Shown piece after piece: positions 27,131 through 36,057 of a DNA stretch of 64,000 nucleotides. This stretch comes from Granulosicoccus sp045106195 (GTDB taxonomy: Bacteria; Pseudomonadota; Gammaproteobacteria; Granulosicoccales; Granulosicoccaceae). Each line of letters begins with the position of its first letter. Positions within the stretch are counted from its first letter, which is position 1. Both the position numbers and the translations under genes were made by a program. The notes beneath the pieces were generated by a model. It was not told the origin of the DNA, made no database searches, and worked only from the letters and a program-made list of their open reading frames with translations. Location of the stretch: the NCBI GenBank assembly GCA_045106195.1, contig JBGCEH010000006.1:186001-250000 (forward strand), written 5' to 3'.

Positions 27131-27760
27131 TTACCTAGATCTCATTTCCAGCGGGCGCAAGCTCATCGCCAGCTTGTCGAGCACTCCATTGACATAGCGG
27201 TGACCCTTGTCCGCGCCGAAGCGTTTGGTGATCTCGATACCTTCATTGATGACTACCCTTGCCGGGATATCCTGCTGTTCGCGCAACTCGAAGGCTGCGA
27301 TTCGAAGCACGGAACGCTCTATAGGATCAAGATCGGCCATGGGCCTGTCGAGGCAATCTAACAGTGTATCGTCAAGCACTTGCGGGCTGTGACTGACACC
27401 GTTGAACACAAGAAGAAAATAATCCACATCAACACGGCTCATGTCCTGATTATCAATGAACTCCTGGCGAATAGTGGAGCTTTGGGCATTACTGACGTCC
27501 CACTGATAGAGTGCCTGTAAAACGCGCTCTCTGGCAAACCGGCGAGCCTGCGACCGGCTAGGCTTTCTGGACTTTCGTGGCCGGACTGCCTGGTTGGCAT
27601 CCTGGCGCACATCCGAGGTGGAATCCGGTCCTGCACTGGCAGCTTCTGCTTCGCGCATCAAATCACCGAGCGAGCGTGGCTCTTCAGTGCCGGGGAGCAG
27701 CGGTAACTCTTCAGCCGGCACATCTGTGTCTGCGTCTGTTGCTAGCGGAATATTTTTCAT
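27131..27760 (-). CDS. nusB: Transcription antitermination factor NusB
   Basis: The NusB RNA-binding helical domain starts near residue 75 (SRSQARRFARERVLQALYQW) and includes MADLDPIERSVLRIAAFEL and VVINEGIEITKRFGADKGHRYVNGVLDKLA. NusB binds boxA in rRNA leaders with NusE/S10. At 209 residues it is some 70 longer than usual; the extra N-terminus is acidic, Pro/Ala-rich and probably disordered. A shorter start at the internal Met near residue 36 is possible but still leaves an extension. Confidence 0.93.
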   Translation of the reverse strand: MKNIPLATDADTDVPAEELPLLPGTEEPRSLGDLMREAEAASAGPDSTSDVRQDANQAVRPRKSRKPSRSQARRFARERVLQALYQWDVSNAQSSTIRQEFIDNQDMSRVDVDYFLLVFNGVSHSPQVLDDTLLDCLDRPMADLDPIERSVLRIAAFELREQQDIPARVVINEGIEITKRFGADKGHRYVNGVLDKLAMSLRPLEMRSR

Positions 27761-27796
27761 GAAACATTTTGCACGTAAACCGGAGACATTGTCAGC

Positions 27797-29185
27797 TTAT
27801 CCCCTGCGCCACTGTGTTTTTCCATCGGCATCCTCAAGCACGATGCCCATTTTGGCCAGCTGGTCACGTATTTCGTCACTGCGCTTGAAGTTCTTGTCGG
27901 CCCGCGCCTGCTGACGCTCGACGATCAATCCATCGATTGCCTCATCGGACAATCCGCTTATCTCGCCTGTGCCTCTAAGGGCTGCCTCTGCATCCTGCTG
28001 CAGAATGCCCAATCGCTCACCCATATAGCTCAGCGTATCGGCAAGCATGGTTGCGCGCACGCTGTCTGGTTCCTTATTAAGACTTCCAGCCAGTTCATGC
28101 ATCACGGCCATGGCTTCCGGCGTGTTCAGGTCATCGTTCATCGCATCATTGAAACGTGCAATATAAGTAGCCTCAAGCGTCTCGATGCCAGGCTGAGGTG
28201 TCAACGTATGCCCTCTCAATGCGGTGTAGAACCTACGTATGACGGTACGTGCAGCTTCCAGTCCTTCCGTTGAATAATTCAATGCGCTCCTGTAGTGGCT
28301 GCCGACAATGAATGTACGGATTTCCTCGCCACTGTATTGAGCCAGCACATCCTTTATGGTCAGAAAATTATTGAGCGACTTCGACATCTTCTCGTCGTCA
28401 ATGCGCACCAGTCCGTTGTGCATCCAGTAGCGGGCAAAGCTGCCACCGGTCAGCGCCTCGCTCTGCGCAATCTCGTTTTCGTGATGCGGGAATTCCAGAT
28501 CCATGCCGCCCCCATGAATATCAAATTCGTCGCCGAGCAAGTCCATTGACATGGCGGAGCACTCGATATGCCAGCCGGGACGACCCGGTCCCCACGGAGA
28601 ATCCCAATTGGGTTCGCTCGGTTTTGCAGACTTCCAGAGTACAAAATCCAAAGGGTCGCGCTTATTCTCATCAACCGCAACCCGTTCACCGGAACGAAGC
28701 TCTGATACGTTGCGTCCTGAAAGTTTGCCGTACTCGTCGAAAGAGCTGACGGAATAAAAGACATCGCCATTATCGGCTGCATAGGCATGACCGGACTCTA
28801 TCAGCCGACCAATGATACGAATCATGCTGTCGATGGTTTCGGTGGCACGAGGTTCATGAGTGGGCGGCAATACATTAAGTGCGCGTTCGTCTTCGTGCAT
28901 CTTGTCAATGAACCGCTGGGAAAGAACGGCGGGGGACTCATTGTTCTCGGCAGCCCGGCGGATTATCTTGTCGTCGACGTCAGTAATGTTGCGAACATAG
29001 TTCACCATGTAACCTAACGACTGTAGATGCCGGAACAGGACATCGTAAACAATCATTACGCGCCCATGCCCGACGTGGCATTCATCGTAAACAGTAATAC
29101 CACAAACATAAAGCCCGACTTGCTGCTCTAGCAGCGGTACAAACGGCTCTTTACGTCGGGTTAGTGTGTTATGTAGAAGCAGCAT
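27797..29185 (-). CDS. cysS: Cysteinyl-tRNA synthetase
   Basis: Start at the ATG at 29185 (MLLLHNTLTRRKEPFVPL), 462 residues; an upstream GTG adds nine residues. The zinc Cys and HIGH-type motif appear as YVCGITVYDECHVGHGR, the second zinc site as GWHIECSAMSMDLLG with HHENEIAQSEAL, and the KMSKS loop as KMSKSLNNFLTIKD. It charges tRNA-Cys with cysteine. It is divergent from the two cyclophilin genes and upstream of nusB on the same strand. Confidence 0.97.
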   Translation of the reverse strand: MLLLHNTLTRRKEPFVPLLEQQVGLYVCGITVYDECHVGHGRVMIVYDVLFRHLQSLGYMVNYVRNITDVDDKIIRRAAENNESPAVLSQRFIDKMHEDERALNVLPPTHEPRATETIDSMIRIIGRLIESGHAYAADNGDVFYSVSSFDEYGKLSGRNVSELRSGERVAVDENKRDPLDFVLWKSAKPSEPNWDSPWGPGRPGWHIECSAMSMDLLGDEFDIHGGGMDLEFPHHENEIAQSEALTGGSFARYWMHNGLVRIDDEKMSKSLNNFLTIKDVLAQYSGEEIRTFIVGSHYRSALNYSTEGLEAARTVIRRFYTALRGHTLTPQPGIETLEATYIARFNDAMNDDLNTPEAMAVMHELAGSLNKEPDSVRATMLADTLSYMGERLGILQQDAEAALRGTGEISGLSDEAIDGLIVERQQARADKNFKRSDEIRDQLAKMGIVLEDADGKTQWRRG

Positions 29186-29326
29186 TGAAAGTATTCTAGA
29201 CGGTGGTCTCACGTTATGGCTGCAAGCGTAGCAGATTACTTGATGGTTACTGGAGCAGGACCATCAGGTAAATGCGGCTAAAATGCCGCTATTGAATTTC
29301 TTGCCCTTACAAAACTAGGAATTGTG

Positions 29327-30139
29327 ATGTCATTCAGAAGCGCTGCAGCTTTTATAACACTACTTACCATCGCACTGTTTTTCTCGTCGGCGGCGATTGC
29401 CCAGAGTTCACCCGACAAGAACTCCACTGATAACACGAATGCCAATCCAAAGATTGTCATCCGAACCACCTTGGGCGACATGGTGGTAGAGCTTGACCGT
29501 GAACGTGCCCCTCGAACCGTCGAGAACTTTCTCGCCTACGTGGACGATAACTTCTACGCCGACACCATTTTCCATCGCGTTATTGAGGGTTTCATGATTC
29601 AGGGAGGGGGGTTTTCCACTAATTACCAGCGCAAGACCACTCGCTCACCCATTAGCAACGAGGCCTACAATGGCTTGCGTAACCGGCACTACACCATTGC
29701 CATGGCTCGCACCACGGCCCCACATTCAGCCACGTCACAGTTCTTCATCAACAGCCAGAACAACAGCAATCTGGACCATACCGCCACCACTCAACGCGGT
29801 TGGGGCTACACGGTTTTCGGACGCGTTATTCAAGGTGAGGACGTGGTCGACACAATCAGTCGCGTAAGAACCGGCCCCGGAGGTCCATTCAGCCGCGATG
29901 TACCCAGCGAACCCATCGTCATCATGAGTGTCGATCGCTGGCCTGCCGAATCCGCCGAGGACGAATTGACCGGTGACATCAATACAGAGTCCGGCGAGCC
30001 TGCAAAAGGTGCTGCAGCCGCCGACCCGATAGAGGCGGTCATTCAAAACGTCCAGACTACCTTGGGCGGCAACAAAACCAGCGTCGATATCAGTGACAAC
30101 AAGGATGACGTTTCCAGCGAAATCATCAAACAGAACTAG
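29327..30139 (+). CDS. Periplasmic cyclophilin-type peptidyl-prolyl isomerase
   Basis: Start at the ATG at 29327, with AGGA upstream; a GTG one codon earlier is less likely. The signal peptide (SAAAFITLLTIALFFSSAAIA, shown in part) ends near residue 25. The cyclophilin domain spans about residues 40-205: FHRVIEGFMIQGGGF carries the catalytic Arg, with SATSQFFINSQNN and GWGYTVFGRVIQGEDVVD following. An acidic, low-complexity tail of 65 residues, unusual for PpiA, ends the protein. It assists folding of exported proteins. A cytoplasmic paralogue follows 55 bases downstream. Confidence 0.93.
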   Translation: MSFRSAAAFITLLTIALFFSSAAIAQSSPDKNSTDNTNANPKIVIRTTLGDMVVELDRERAPRTVENFLAYVDDNFYADTIFHRVIEGFMIQGGGFSTNYQRKTTRSPISNEAYNGLRNRHYTIAMARTTAPHSATSQFFINSQNNSNLDHTATTQRGWGYTVFGRVIQGEDVVDTISRVRTGPGGPFSRDVPSEPIVIMSVDRWPAESAEDELTGDINTESGEPAKGAAAADPIEAVIQNVQTTLGGNKTSVDISDNKDDVSSEIIKQN

Positions 30140-30194
30140 TAGGCTGATACACTTTACAGTTTTCGTTTAACTGACAAAGCGTAACCAAAGTCTT

Positions 30195-30692
30195 ATGAAA
30201 GCGACAATCATCACGAATAAGGGCACTATTGTTCTTGAACTCGATCAAGAGAAGGCGCCTGAGACCTGTGCCAACTTCAAGCAGTACGCGGATGATGGCC
30301 ACTATGACAACACGGTTTTTCACCGAGTCATACCTAACTTCATGATACAGGGTGGTGGATTCACGGCAGACATGGACCAGAAGCCCACTCGTGCCACCAT
30401 CAAAAACGAGGCGGCAAACGGTCTTGTCAACAATCTGGGCACTGTAGCCATGGCCCGCACCCCCGATCCTCATTCAGCCAGCTCACAGTTTTTCATTAAC
30501 CTGACCGACAACGATTTTCTCAACTTCCGAGATGAATCCCAGGCAGGGTTTGGTTACTGTGTCTTCGGAAAAACCATTGAAGGTATGGACGCCGTCGAAG
30601 CCATCGCAGGCGTTAGCACAGGTTCTGCCGGACCCCATCAGGATGTACCGGTAGAAGCCGTCGTCATTGAGTCTATTGTCGTCAACGAATAA
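30195..30692 (+). CDS. ppiB: Cytoplasmic peptidyl-prolyl cis-trans isomerase B
   Basis: A 165-residue cyclophilin without a signal peptide: MKATIITNKGTIVLELDQEK, FHRVIPNFMIQGGGF (catalytic Arg), SASSQFFINLTDNDFLNF and GFGYCVFGKTIEGMDAVEAI. Length and lack of export signal fit PpiB, which speeds proline isomerisation in the cytoplasm. It is next to cysS and lpxH as in other Gammaproteobacteria. Its last 26 bases overlap the proposed start of lpxH. Confidence 0.96.
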   Translation: MKATIITNKGTIVLELDQEKAPETCANFKQYADDGHYDNTVFHRVIPNFMIQGGGFTADMDQKPTRATIKNEAANGLVNNLGTVAMARTPDPHSASSQFFINLTDNDFLNFRDESQAGFGYCVFGKTIEGMDAVEAIAGVSTGSAGPHQDVPVEAVVIESIVVNE

Positions 30693-31458
30693 GGCAGCAT
30701 CCCGCTACTCATCCGGGAACCTGAACACCTACTTTATTGCGGATCTACATCTGGACCCGGCCCAGCCGCGTCCATACAAGCTTGCGCTGGAATTTCTTGC
30801 GCAAGTACCGCCGGCAGAGTCACTGTACGTTATGGGTGATCTGTTTGAATACTGGATTGGTGATGATGCTGGCATACCGCTCTACAAGGACGTCGTCAGC
30901 GCACTTGCTGCGCTCAGTGACAGCGGTTGCCAGATCACCATCATGCACGGCAACCGCGACTTTCTTCTGGGAGGTGCGTTTGCACAGGCTACAGGTGCAA
31001 GCCTTGTGATCGCTGACGAACTCATGATCGATCTGGATGGCGAGCCTGTTCTACTGATGCATGGTGACACCTTGTGCACCGACGATACGGAGTATCAGGC
31101 GTTTCGCAAACAGGTCAGAGACGCGCAGTGGCAGCAGGCCTTCCTGGCCAAAAGTATCGAGGAGCGAATAGCCTATGCCACAGGCCTGCGTAAGCAGAGC
31201 AGAGATCTGAGCGCTGAAAAGACAAACGAACTAATGGACGTGACAGCATCGCAGGTTGGTGCAAGGTTCGACGCCCGTCAATGTAACACCATGATCCATG
31301 GGCATACCCACAGGCCCAAGGAGCATCTGGACGAGCCGATTGGCACAAAGCGGCTTGTGCTGGGAGACTGGCATCCCGAACACGCAATCTACGCAGTGCA
31401 CAATACAGCCGGTCTTTATTTGAATCGTTTTGAGGGTGTACTACCAAGCCAGATGTAG
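30667..31458 (+). CDS. lpxH: UDP-2,3-diacylglucosamine diphosphatase
   Basis: A metallophosphoesterase of about 263 residues that forms lipid X in lipid A synthesis. Metal-site motifs: YFIADLHLD (DxH), GDLFEYWIGDD, HGNRDFLLG, LLMHGDTLCTDD and MIHGHTHRP. No ATG precedes the first motif; the frame opens with TTG at 30667 or 30676, inside the end of ppiB, so the start is uncertain and translational coupling with ppiB is likely. ppiB-lpxH is a conserved pair. Confidence 0.94.
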   Translation: MSLLSSTNKAASRYSSGNLNTYFIADLHLDPAQPRPYKLALEFLAQVPPAESLYVMGDLFEYWIGDDAGIPLYKDVVSALAALSDSGCQITIMHGNRDFLLGGAFAQATGASLVIADELMIDLDGEPVLLMHGDTLCTDDTEYQAFRKQVRDAQWQQAFLAKSIEERIAYATGLRKQSRDLSAEKTNELMDVTASQVGARFDARQCNTMIHGHTHRPKEHLDEPIGTKRLVLGDWHPEHAIYAVHNTAGLYLNRFEGVLPSQM

Positions 31459-31469
31459 TGGAGCAGACA

Positions 31470-32351
31470 CTAGCCGCGTGATGCTCTATCGTCCTTGTAC
31501 TCCGCTTCCATCTGTTTGATAAGCGCCAGTTCGTCTTCATTGAAACCCGCCTGCAGCCGTGCTTCACGATTATAGGGACTGCGAAGATATGCGCTGTTCT
31601 CACCGCGTAACAGATCGTGGAATACCGTCGTTCCATCCAGAGAACGTTCATTGCAAATGTGCCGAAACCACCGGTTGCCGACCTCGACATGAGTAATCTC
31701 GTCGGTGTAGATACGCTGCAGAATATCTGCGGTCTCATCATCTTTCAGATGCCGCAGCTTGTCGATCATCGGCGGGGCAACATCCAGACCGCGTGCTTCC
31801 AGAATCCTTGGCACCAGCGCCATTCTCACCAGTACATCATGATCAGTGCGTCGCGCCATATCCCACAGACCATCATGGGCAGGCAGTTGACCATAAAAAG
31901 CGTCGAGCGATTTGAGCCGCTCATGCAGCAACAGAAAATGCTGGCCTTCATCGGAGGCTACCCGCAGCCAGTCTTCGATATATCCCACAGGTAAACCTCT
32001 GAATCGATATACCGCATCCAGCGCCAGATTTATCGCATTGAATTCGATATGCGCCAATGAGTGAATCAGGGCCACCCTACCCTCAACACTACCCAGCCCG
32101 CGTCGCGCAAGATCCTTTGCATCGACCAGCTGTGGCTGCGAGGGCCTGCCGGGAGCATCGAGAACTCTTACTGTAGAGGCACCGGTATCGTTCGCTACCC
32201 TGACCCTGAGAGCCGCTGGCATGTTCATCCAGTTGACATAAAGCGCCTTGCTGGCCTCTGCCTTCTCCACAGGATCTGCGTTTAGCAATGCCTGCTCGGC
32301 AGCGACGAATACGTCACTGACGATCAAGTTGTCAGCAGGTGCACTGTTCAT
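31470..32351 (-). CDS. DUF455 ferritin-like protein
   Basis: A 293-residue helical protein, start at the ATG at 32351 (MNSAPADNLIVSD). The DUF455 core is clear: PGRPSQPQLVDAKDLARRGL, then IHSLAHIEFNAINLALDAV, ASDEGQHFLLLHERL and IYTDEITHVEVGNRWF. The repeated E-x6-Y/E-xxH spacing resembles the di-iron site of ferritin-like hydroxylases such as MiaE. No function has been established for the family to my knowledge. It converges on lpxH with 11 bases between stops. Confidence 0.85.
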   Translation of the reverse strand: MNSAPADNLIVSDVFVAAEQALLNADPVEKAEASKALYVNWMNMPAALRVRVANDTGASTVRVLDAPGRPSQPQLVDAKDLARRGLGSVEGRVALIHSLAHIEFNAINLALDAVYRFRGLPVGYIEDWLRVASDEGQHFLLLHERLKSLDAFYGQLPAHDGLWDMARRTDHDVLVRMALVPRILEARGLDVAPPMIDKLRHLKDDETADILQRIYTDEITHVEVGNRWFRHICNERSLDGTTVFHDLLRGENSAYLRSPYNREARLQAGFNEDELALIKQMEAEYKDDRASRG

Positions 32352-32433
32352 GAACAATCCGAGATACCGTGGGGTGGTACCATCCTACGGCAATTCCCGA
32401 GCTCTGGAACCGTACGATGATCGTAATACAGTC

Positions 32434-32976
32434 ATGAATGTAAAAAAATCAACGCAGACAATCTTGCTCGCACTGACGCTACTCCTACTCACGGGCTGCG
32501 CCATGCAACCACCCACACCAGAGGATGTCGGTGAGAGTTTTGTACTTGAACGCGATCTGATCGGTAAGACCGTTGCTTCCGGCAGCTTCAGCGCAATAGA
32601 CGGCACTCATCGGGAATTCACTGCCCATATCGACGGCTCCTGGGATGGCAAGACGGTTACCCTTGTAGAAGATTTCGAATATGCAGACGGCGAGAAAGAG
32701 CGCAAGACCTGGGTGCTTACCAAGCTACCCAATGGAGAATTCTCCGGCATACGCGAAGATGTAGTGGGAACAGCACGCGGCTATCAGGATGGCAAGGCAT
32801 TTCGCCTCGAATACACCATGGCCCTACCCAACGACGACGGTACTCCCGGACGCAAGATGAAATTTCGCGACGTCCTCGTAAATGATTCCGAAGGCACGAT
32901 TATCAACAACGCAACTGTGGGTCTGTGGGGGTTCCGTGTGGCCACAGTCAGCCTCGAAATGAAACGCGTAGAGTAG
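32434..32976 (+). CDS. DUF3833 lipoprotein
   Basis: Start at the ATG at 32434 (MNVKKSTQTILLALTLLLL) followed directly by lipobox LLTGC, so the 180-residue protein is a predicted lipoprotein; the longer frame upstream has no signal. The DUF3833 core reads DFEYADGEKERKTWVLTKL and REDVVGTARGYQDG, with MKFRDVLVNDSEG downstream. Family function is not established. Divergent from the DUF455 gene, 82 bases apart. Confidence 0.88.
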   Translation: MNVKKSTQTILLALTLLLLTGCAMQPPTPEDVGESFVLERDLIGKTVASGSFSAIDGTHREFTAHIDGSWDGKTVTLVEDFEYADGEKERKTWVLTKLPNGEFSGIREDVVGTARGYQDGKAFRLEYTMALPNDDGTPGRKMKFRDVLVNDSEGTIINNATVGLWGFRVATVSLEMKRVE

Positions 32977-32986
32977 AGGGGAGTAA

Positions 32987-33805
32987 CTAGGCCGAACGCC
33001 CGGTTGCCGCCAAGGTGGTAAAGAGCTCCCTGCTTTTCAAAGGCTTATCTCCCAGCTGAATACGTAGTATCTGCCGCATGAGTGTCCGGCACTCACCGAG
33101 CACCTGCGCATCACTAAAATCCAGTTCATGCATGGCTATCAGGGTTTTGCCATGCACTCTCACCCCGTCATCGGGTGTCAATCCATCAGGGTGTATGGAA
33201 GGACTTTTGGCCGTGGTTCGATGCTTCTCTTTCAATAAGCCAAGCCCGGCACTACCTTGCACAGGCACGGCTACGGCATTGGCTGGGTGGTAAAGGTACT
33301 CTCGCTCCGGCATCACCTGTGCACCTTCGGGTGTGCAAAACGGCAGGTTCGGCAGCACACCCAGTATGTCGAGTAGTTGCAGCTCAAAGGTACGCAACAC
33401 AATCTCGTAACTGATATCCACTTGTTCAAGTTCAGACAGTGCCAGTGAATAAAAGGCAAAAACCGAATCCTGCGGCTGGTCCTTACCCAGTAAACGCAGT
33501 ACAAGCTCATTGATGTAATACCCGCACGCCAGACGCACATCGCTTAACGCAAGCGCCGCTCCACTTTCTTCAATCCCGGTGAGTGTACGCAACTCCCCTG
33601 AACCAACCCACGACAGCAACAGGGGCCGGAACGGTTGATACAAGGCGCGTATCTGTGGACGTGAATTACGCGCACTTTTTGCCATCAAGGCAATACGCCC
33701 GTGCGTCATGCTAAATGCATCGACTATGAAGCTGCTTTCCTGATACTCGCGATAATGCAGAATATATCCGGGCTGCAGTGACGTGCTGACACTACCGTCA
33801 TTCAT
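32987..33805 (-). CDS. recO: DNA repair protein RecO
   Basis: A 272-residue recombination mediator that loads RecA on SSB-coated DNA with RecR. The N-terminal OB fold begins after a 10-residue tail (GYILHYREYQESSFIVDAFS), followed by HGRIALMAKSARNSR and the all-helical middle domain YYINELVLRLLGKDQP. The C-terminal helix ends PLKSRELFTTLAATGRSA. Zinc cysteines are absent, as in enteric RecO. It closes the rnc-era-recO run, 30 bases after era. Confidence 0.95.
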   Translation of the reverse strand: MNDGSVSTSLQPGYILHYREYQESSFIVDAFSMTHGRIALMAKSARNSRPQIRALYQPFRPLLLSWVGSGELRTLTGIEESGAALALSDVRLACGYYINELVLRLLGKDQPQDSVFAFYSLALSELEQVDISYEIVLRTFELQLLDILGVLPNLPFCTPEGAQVMPEREYLYHPANAVAVPVQGSAGLGLLKEKHRTTAKSPSIHPDGLTPDDGVRVHGKTLIAMHELDFSDAQVLGECRTLMRQILRIQLGDKPLKSRELFTTLAATGRSA

Positions 33806-33835
33806 GATGTTTTACAGGCGGAGTTGCGCAGAACA

Positions 33836-34723
33836 CTACGGGTTTTCGTAACCCAGGCTACGAAGCGCACGCTCATCATCTGCCCACCCTTCTTTCACAC
33901 GGACCCACAACTGCAAGTAGACCTTGTTATTAAACAGGGTCTCCAGACTGACGCGCGCACGTGTACCAACCTCTTTCAATTGTGCCCCACCCTTACCGAT
34001 GACAATGCGCTTCTGACTGTTCTTGGCTACCCAGATAACAGCGCCAATGCGCAACAACCCCGGGGTCTCCTCAAAGGTCTCGACCTCGACACTCAACGCA
34101 TACGGCAGCTCGGCCGAGAGCAGACGCGTAAGTTGTTCACGCACCGCCTCAGCGGCGAGAAATCGCGATGAACGATCTGTGAGTTCGTCTTCTGCAAATT
34201 GCCAGGGTGCTTCGGGCAACAAACCACTGACCGCTTTGGTTAATGCATCCACTCCCTTACCTTTGCGAGCCGATATCAGAAACACCTCTTTCAAGCGCTC
34301 ATGCGACGGAATCTTTGTCAGAAAGGGCAAGAGATCTTTCTTGTGCTTGATCGTGTCTATCTTGTTGACGGCGATGAAAAACGGTACACCTGAATTGCTG
34401 ACAAGCTCAAAGGCTCGTTGATCGTCATCGTTCCAGACCATCGCCTGAATCAGCAAAACGACAATATCCACATCGTGCAACGACGATGAGGCCGTCCGGT
34501 TGAGCACCTGATTCAGCTTCTGTGTACCGGTGACATGGATACCCGGAGTATCAACATAAATAACCTGCCGATCACCTTCAGTCTGAATACCGAGGATACT
34601 GTGCCGGGTGGTTTGCGGCTTGTGTGCGGTGATGCTAAGTTTTTGTCCGACCAAGTGATTCAATAACGTGGACTTGCCTACGTTTGGCCGGCCAGCTATG
34701 GATACAACACCGCAATAGGTCAT
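33836..34723 (-). CDS. era: GTPase Era
   Basis: A 295-residue GTPase that binds the 3' end of 16S rRNA during 30S maturation. G1 is GRPNVGKSTLLNHL, G2 region QTTRHSILGIQT, G3 DTPGIH, G4 NKIDTIK and G5 ISARKGKG. The C-terminal KH domain contains RIVIGKGGAQLKEVG. It follows rnc by 48 bases; the rnc-era-recO order is widely conserved. Confidence 0.97.
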   Translation of the reverse strand: MTYCGVVSIAGRPNVGKSTLLNHLVGQKLSITAHKPQTTRHSILGIQTEGDRQVIYVDTPGIHVTGTQKLNQVLNRTASSSLHDVDIVVLLIQAMVWNDDDQRAFELVSNSGVPFFIAVNKIDTIKHKKDLLPFLTKIPSHERLKEVFLISARKGKGVDALTKAVSGLLPEAPWQFAEDELTDRSSRFLAAEAVREQLTRLLSAELPYALSVEVETFEETPGLLRIGAVIWVAKNSQKRIVIGKGGAQLKEVGTRARVSLETLFNNKVYLQLWVRVKEGWADDERALRSLGYENP

Positions 34724-34771
34724 GACAATTTCGTTTTTCTCTAGACTGATACAGTCTACGCGCAGCGCGGC

Positions 34772-35464
34772 TCAAGCGGGTGGAAGGCGTCGCAAAGCGT
34801 CGATCTTGTCCAGCATCAGTTTCGCAGAAGCTTGCTCGGCTTTACGTTTACTGGAGGCCGTTGCCGTGATTTCAATCGGCGGCTCATGCAGAACACAGCG
34901 CACGGTGAAATGCATATCGTGCGATTTTCCGGTGGTCTCAATAACCTGGTAGTCGGGGCGTTCCAGCCCTTCGGCCTGAAGCTGCTCCTGAAGGCGTGTT
35001 TTTGGATCCTTGAGTTGAGCTGAGGGCGGTAGTTCGGCAATCCGGTTACCGTAAAGTCTAAGTACCAGTGATCTGGCAGCCTCGTACCCGGCCTCGATAA
35101 ATACCGCGCCTATGATCGACTCAACCACATCCGAGAGTATGGAATCTCGCTTAAAGCCACCACTGCGCAGCTCCCCTACGCCCATGATCAGGTAATCGCC
35201 GAGGTTTAGCTCACGTGCGATATCGGCCAGCGTGCTTTGGCGGACCAGACTTGCACGCAAACGACTGAGCGCACCTTCGTCCTCTTCAGGGCGGTGATAG
35301 TAAAGCTCAGTGGCAATCGTAAAATTCAGGAAACCGTCACCGAGGAATTCCAGCCGCTCGTAGTTGCACGAACCGCTTGATCGGTGAGACAAGGCCTCGG
35401 TCAGTAGCCGCTCATCCTTGAATCGATAATCGAGCTTGTCCAGCAATGTCTGAATGTGCGCCAT
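34772..35464 (-). CDS. rnc: Ribonuclease III
   Basis: A 230-residue double-strand-specific RNase for rRNA and mRNA processing. The catalytic signature is YERLEFLGDGFLNFTIATEL (the usual LGDSVL reads LGDGFL), with the second acidic cluster in DVVESIIGAVFIEAGYEAAR. The C-terminal dsRBD runs from DPKTRLQEQLQAEGLERPDY to ASSKRKAEQASAKLMLDKI. Located between the DUF4845 gene and era. Confidence 0.96.
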   Translation of the reverse strand: MAHIQTLLDKLDYRFKDERLLTEALSHRSSGSCNYERLEFLGDGFLNFTIATELYYHRPEEDEGALSRLRASLVRQSTLADIARELNLGDYLIMGVGELRSGGFKRDSILSDVVESIIGAVFIEAGYEAARSLVLRLYGNRIAELPPSAQLKDPKTRLQEQLQAEGLERPDYQVIETTGKSHDMHFTVRCVLHEPPIEITATASSKRKAEQASAKLMLDKIDALRRLPPA

Positions 35465-35491
35465 CCATGCATGGTACCAGCGTCGAAACCT

Positions 35492-35884
35492 CTATGGCCC
35501 ACCATTGTGAGACTTGTCGAACGTGGTAACCAGATCGATATTACGCAGCAGGTTGGTACGTCGCTCATATTTTACGGACACAATATAGCCATGCTCCTTG
35601 CTGGGCGTCAGCTGGAAGGTGTCCTTGGGTTTGAGATCCCAGAGGTTGTTTTGTTGAAATGCAGTATCAATGTACTGATACACTTTACTGCGCGATTGCT
35701 TGAGTACCTCTGGCTTGGCAACGAGGCCATCAGCGATTTCGCTCACCGTCCAGTTTTCGAAATAATGCGGCACTACCTTGAGCGCAAACAAGCCAAGGAA
35801 CGCACAAACAGACAGGATGATCATAAAACCGGTGACGCTCAGCCCGGCCTGACGCCTGCCTTGCGGGTATGTACTAGTACTCAT
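35492..35884 (-). CDS. DUF4845 membrane protein
   Basis: A 130-residue protein with one N-terminal membrane segment (GFMIILSVCAFLGLFALKVVP) preceded by RRQAGLS, resembling a pseudopilin-like start. VVPHYFENWTVSEIADGL fits DUF4845, a family often encoded between lepB and rnc in Gammaproteobacteria, as here. The function is not known. Confidence 0.85.
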   Translation of the reverse strand: MSTSTYPQGRRQAGLSVTGFMIILSVCAFLGLFALKVVPHYFENWTVSEIADGLVAKPEVLKQSRSKVYQYIDTAFQQNNLWDLKPKDTFQLTPSKEHGYIVSVKYERRTNLLRNIDLVTTFDKSHNGGP

Positions 35885-36057
35885 GCAACATCCTCATGCC
35901 AGGGAATGGTGCTGCAGAAAATCTCACACAGCACTGACACCTCTTACAGCGTCAGAGTGACAGAGTTCCTGAGTAAGTCACCGTCTGACGGGATCGCTTT
36001 GTGAGCAACTCCACACCTGCGGGGAGGGTAAATAAGAACACTCTCAATAGTTAGCCA

